DNA of 64,000 nucleotides from Pseudomonas wadenswilerensis (GTDB lineage Bacteria; Pseudomonadota; Gammaproteobacteria; Pseudomonadales; Pseudomonadaceae): the NCBI RefSeq assembly GCF_900497695.1, contig NZ_UIDD01000005.1:248001-312000 (forward strand), in the 5' to 3' direction. How positions within the stretch are numbered: position 1 is the first letter of the stretch; each line of letters starts with the position of its first letter. Shown here piece by piece: positions 59,482 to 64,000 of this stretch. The notes under the pieces were generated by a model that saw only the letters and a program-made list of their open reading frames with translations, was not told the DNA's origin and did not search any database. The position numbers and the translations under genes were made by a program.

Positions 59482-59507
59482 AGGGCACCTTCGGGTGCCC
59501 TTTTTTA
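59482..59507 (+). terminator. Terminator of ibpA
   Basis: GGGCACC TTCG GGTGCCC with seven T; 17 bases after the stop. Confidence 0.93.
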
Positions 59508-59589
59508 TTGTCTTTGGTTTTTGGTGATTATCCGTTGGCGAGGGTGGTGCTGAGTCAGGGACGGGGGATCAAGATCGAGAACGCAATCC

Positions 59590-59690
59590 TGTGGGAGCTG
59601 GCCTTGCCAGCGATCGAGTGCGCAGCGCTCGTAATCCAGGCTGTTGCGAATGGGTTGGCTGCACCGGCCTCATCGCCGGCAAGGCCGGCT
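59590..59690. repeat. REP pair, left part, interrupted by the IS element
   Basis: TGTGGGAGCTGGCCTTGCCA then CATCGCCGGCAAGGCCGGCT. The second unit stops at CT (59689-59690) where the element begins; its tail CTCCCACA resumes at 60839. The centre shares the TCGTAATCCAGGC core with the 185-bp array at 1 kb. The 59508-59589 stretch shows nothing. Confidence 0.9.
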
Positions 59691-59708
59691 TGTGTCTTGA
59701 GGAAGGAA

Positions 59709-59714
59709 TAGAAT
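59709..59714 (+). promoter_or_regulatory. -10 half of the junction promoter for the bridge RNA
   Basis: TAGAAT (59709-59714). In the circular form the right end (TTGCT, 60836-60840) joins the left-end T (59691), giving TTGCTT, 17 bases before TAGAAT. In the integrated state the -35 position reads CGGCTT, much weaker. Confidence 0.75.
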
Positions 59715-59720
59715 CAGAAG

Positions 59721-60826
<1,106 letters not shown>

Positions 60827-60840
60827 TCAAGACAGTTGCT

Positions 60841-60895
60841 CCCACAATGGATATGCATGCACCGGCCCCTGTGGGAGCCGGCCCTGCCGGCGATG
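60841..60895. repeat. REP tail and a third REP unit, right of the IS element
   Basis: CCCACAATGG (60841-60850) completes the interrupted REP. TGTGGGAGCCGGCCCTGCCG (from 60870) is another unit. All lie just before the acyl-CoA ligase stop. Confidence 0.88.
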
Positions 60896-60911
60896 GGCTG
60901 CACAGCAGCCC

Positions 60912-62483
<1,572 letters not shown>

Positions 62484-62522
62484 GATGCCTCCTCAGGCTG
62501 AGGATGAATGAGCAGGGAAGGG

Positions 62523-62541
62523 GCCGGGCGGGGTGCCCGGC
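62523..62541 (-). other. GC-rich hairpin between SDR and ligase genes
   Basis: GCCGGGC / GCCCGGC with a 5-base loop and no T run. It is not a terminator in form; it may adjust expression within the operon. Confidence 0.4.
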
Positions 62542-62549
62542 ACACGGGG

Positions 62550-63296
62550 TCAGGCGCTAGGCGGGGCGAAGCGGCGGCCAGCGGAAAAACCGCCGTCCAC
62601 GGCAATCATCTGGCCGCTGACGAACGAGGCTTCGTCGGAGGCGAGGAACAGCGCGACATTGGCCACCTCGTCCGGCTGCCCGGAACGGTTGAGCATGTGC
62701 TGCGAGGCGAAGAAGGCGTGGAACGCCTGTTGTTCGCGGACCATGCTGGTCATCGGTGTTTCGATCAGGCCAGGGCACAGGCCGTTGACGCGGATGTTGG
62801 CGTAGCCGTAGTCGATGGCCATCGAGCGAGTCAGCTGGTTGATGCCACCTTTGGAGACGTTGTAGGCGACGTTGCCGTCGCAGCCCTGCAGGCCGAAGAT
62901 CGAGCCGATGTTGATGATTGAGCCGCTGCGCTGGGACTCCATCTGCGCCAGTACGTGTTTGCTGGTGAGCATGCTGCCGGTGAGGTTGATGTCCAGCACC
63001 CGCTGCCAGTTGGCGGTCGTGGTCTGGGTCACGCTGCCCTGGTCGGCGACGCCAGCGGCATTGACCAGCACATCGATACGCCCGAAGCGGCTGATGACTT
63101 CGCTCATCACCTGCTGCACGCGGGGTTCATCGCGCACATCCAGGCTCATGAACAGGCCGGGAAAGTCCGCCGGGGCCTCGCCAATGTCCAGGCCGACGAC
63201 CTGGGCACCCTCGGCCATGAAGCGGCGCACGCACGCCAGGCCGATACCCGATGCGCCGCCGGTGACCACGGCGACCTTGTTGTGCAAACGAGCCAT
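62550..63296 (-). CDS. Short-chain dehydrogenase/reductase
   Basis: 248 residues from ATG 63296 with CAGAGG upstream. Classical SDR: TGGASGIG (~12-19), VNAAG, Ser in INIGSIFG, and YNVSK. The Asp after the second strand (VGLDIGEAP) suggests NAD preference. Co-directional with the CoA ligase and the reductase gene. It probably oxidises a hydroxy intermediate of the same pathway. Confidence 0.92.
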   Translation of the reverse strand: MARLHNKVAVVTGGASGIGLACVRRFMAEGAQVVGLDIGEAPADFPGLFMSLDVRDEPRVQQVMSEVISRFGRIDVLVNAAGVADQGSVTQTTTANWQRVLDINLTGSMLTSKHVLAQMESQRSGSIINIGSIFGLQGCDGNVAYNVSKGGINQLTRSMAIDYGYANIRVNGLCPGLIETPMTSMVREQQAFHAFFASQHMLNRSGQPDEVANVALFLASDEASFVSGQMIAVDGGFSAGRRFAPPSA

Positions 63297-63395
63297 AACT
63301 GAACCTCTGTTTTATTGTTGTGGGGCTTCTGGCGCCGAGTCTAACCGCAGTCGGGGCCGCAGTGATCGTCCGATGAGACTAGCGGGCACAGGCCC

Positions 63396-64000
63396 TCACC
63401 CGGGGAACTTCAAGCGTACCCGCGCGCCCAGCGGCCGGCTCTGGCAAGCCAGGGTCCAGCCTTCTTCCAGCTCCCGGGCGCTGAGCACATCGTTGCGCGC
63501 CAGGCGGGTTTCACCCTCGAGCACCGTACACATGCAGGCCCCGCAAAAACCTTCTTCGCAGGATGACGGTACCTCCAGGCCCGCCGCACGGCAGCTTTGC
63601 AGCAGAGTATCGCCGGGCTGGCAGGCGACTTCGTGTTGCTGGCCGTCGAGCTCGACCAGCAGCAGCTCGCAGGCCGACTCACTGGCGGCCGCGCGGGCAA
63701 TGGCTTCTTGCGCTGCGACTTCATCGGGATCGGGCGGGGAGACGAAACGCTCGACATGGATGCACTCGGCGGCCTCGCCCAAGGCCAGCAGGCTGCGCTC
63801 GACGGTGTCCATGAACGGCCCCGGGCCGCAGATGAAGTAATCGCCGCCACGCATTTCGCCCACCAGTTGCTGCACCTGGGCGTCGCGCAAAAAACCTTGC
63901 AGCGAATCGAGCAGGTGGATCACCTGCAGGCGTTGCGGGTGGTCCTGGCTCAGCTGGCGCAGTTCGTCGCGAAAGATCACCGAGGCTTCGTCGCGGTTGG
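63396..64000 (-). CDS. Ferredoxin-NAD(P)H oxidoreductase with C-terminal 2Fe-2S domain (5' end outside window)
   Basis: Partial, ~201 codons. The frame stays open to the right edge: residues before the internal GTG at 63980 read NRDEASVIFRDEL, the conserved FNR pattern, so the true start lies beyond 64000. CGPGPFMD is the nucleotide site, and the plant-type cluster is SSCEEGFCGACMC. Architecture equals PaaE, KshB and related reductases that feed electrons to an oxygenase. The oxygenase may lie just outside. It is 99 bp upstream of the SDR gene. Confidence 0.88.
   Translation of the reverse strand, partial: NRDEASVIFRDELRQLSQDHPQRLQVIHLLDSLQGFLRDAQVQQLVGEMRGGDYFICGPGPFMDTVERSLLALGEAAECIHVERFVSPPDPDEVAAQEAIARAAASESACELLLVELDGQQHEVACQPGDTLLQSCRAAGLEVPSSCEEGFCGACMCTVLEGETRLARNDVLSARELEEGWTLACQSRPLGARVRLKFPG

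Overview
This 64 kb window is chromosomal DNA of a Pseudomonas, most likely of the putida/fluorescens side of the genus. Gene order follows three conserved Pseudomonas blocks: tpm-htpX-alaA-msrB-gpx-sagS; comEC-tolQ/exbD-lpxK-kdsB-murB-rne-rluC-sppA-maf-rpmF-plsX-fabD-fabG-acpP-fabF-pabC-mltG-tmk-holB-tatD; and tyrB-uvrB-efflux-gltX. Composition is GC-rich, and most gaps carry the REP palindromes (GTGGGAGC.., GTAGGAGCGGGC..) typical of the genus. Most of the window is housekeeping sequence.

Layout. 1-10.4 kb: 3' end of a DEAD-box helicase gene, a 185-bp tandem REP array, a DOPA-dioxygenase-like gene, tpm, htpX, an AlaA-type aminotransferase, methionine-sulfoxide and peroxide repair genes (msrB, gpx), a SagS-like hybrid kinase, a DUF815 ATPase and a free-Met-R-sulfoxide reductase. 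10.4-18.4 kb: a membrane protein, a five-tRNA Glu/Gly operon, fadE, a GST, a YadG/YadH ABC exporter and a DUF2062 protein. 18.4-42.6 kb: envelope and lipid genes. comEC through murB form one tightly overlapping operon. rne and rluC diverge across a 745-bp gap. The yceD-rpmF-plsX-fab-acpP-fabF-pabC-mltG-tmk-holB-tatD run supplies fatty acids, ACP, folate precursor, peptidoglycan control and dTMP/replication functions. 42.8-55 kb: a class V aminotransferase, TetR, a second MoaA, a lipoprotein, tRNA-Asn, tyrB, SOS-controlled uvrB, an EmrAB-type efflux pair and gltX. 55-59.5 kb: a four-tRNA Ala/Glu operon, a TetR gene with a clear palindromic operator, a hydrolase, a thioesterase, dusC, and ibpA under a sigma32-type promoter and a ROSE-like RNA thermometer. 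59.6-60.9 kb: an IS110-family element inside a REP. 60.9-64 kb: an acyl-CoA ligase, an SDR and a ferredoxin-type reductase cut by the window edge, probably catabolic.

The most striking system is the IS110-family insertion at 59,691-60,840. Its edges can be set to the base because it splits a REP at a CT dinucleotide. The 206-bp non-coding left end folds into two stem-loops. The first carries both guides matching the REP target on either side of CT. The second carries both guides matching the element's own ends. Joining right end to left end creates a TTGCTT-17-TAGAAT promoter pointing into this RNA. This is the architecture of a bridge RNA, here programmed for a genome-wide repeat.

Other points are the ROSE thermometer of ibpA, the exact 185-bp triplication of a REP cassette, the absence of pilZ between holB and tatD, the absence of ospR next to gpx, and a possibly leaderless rluC.
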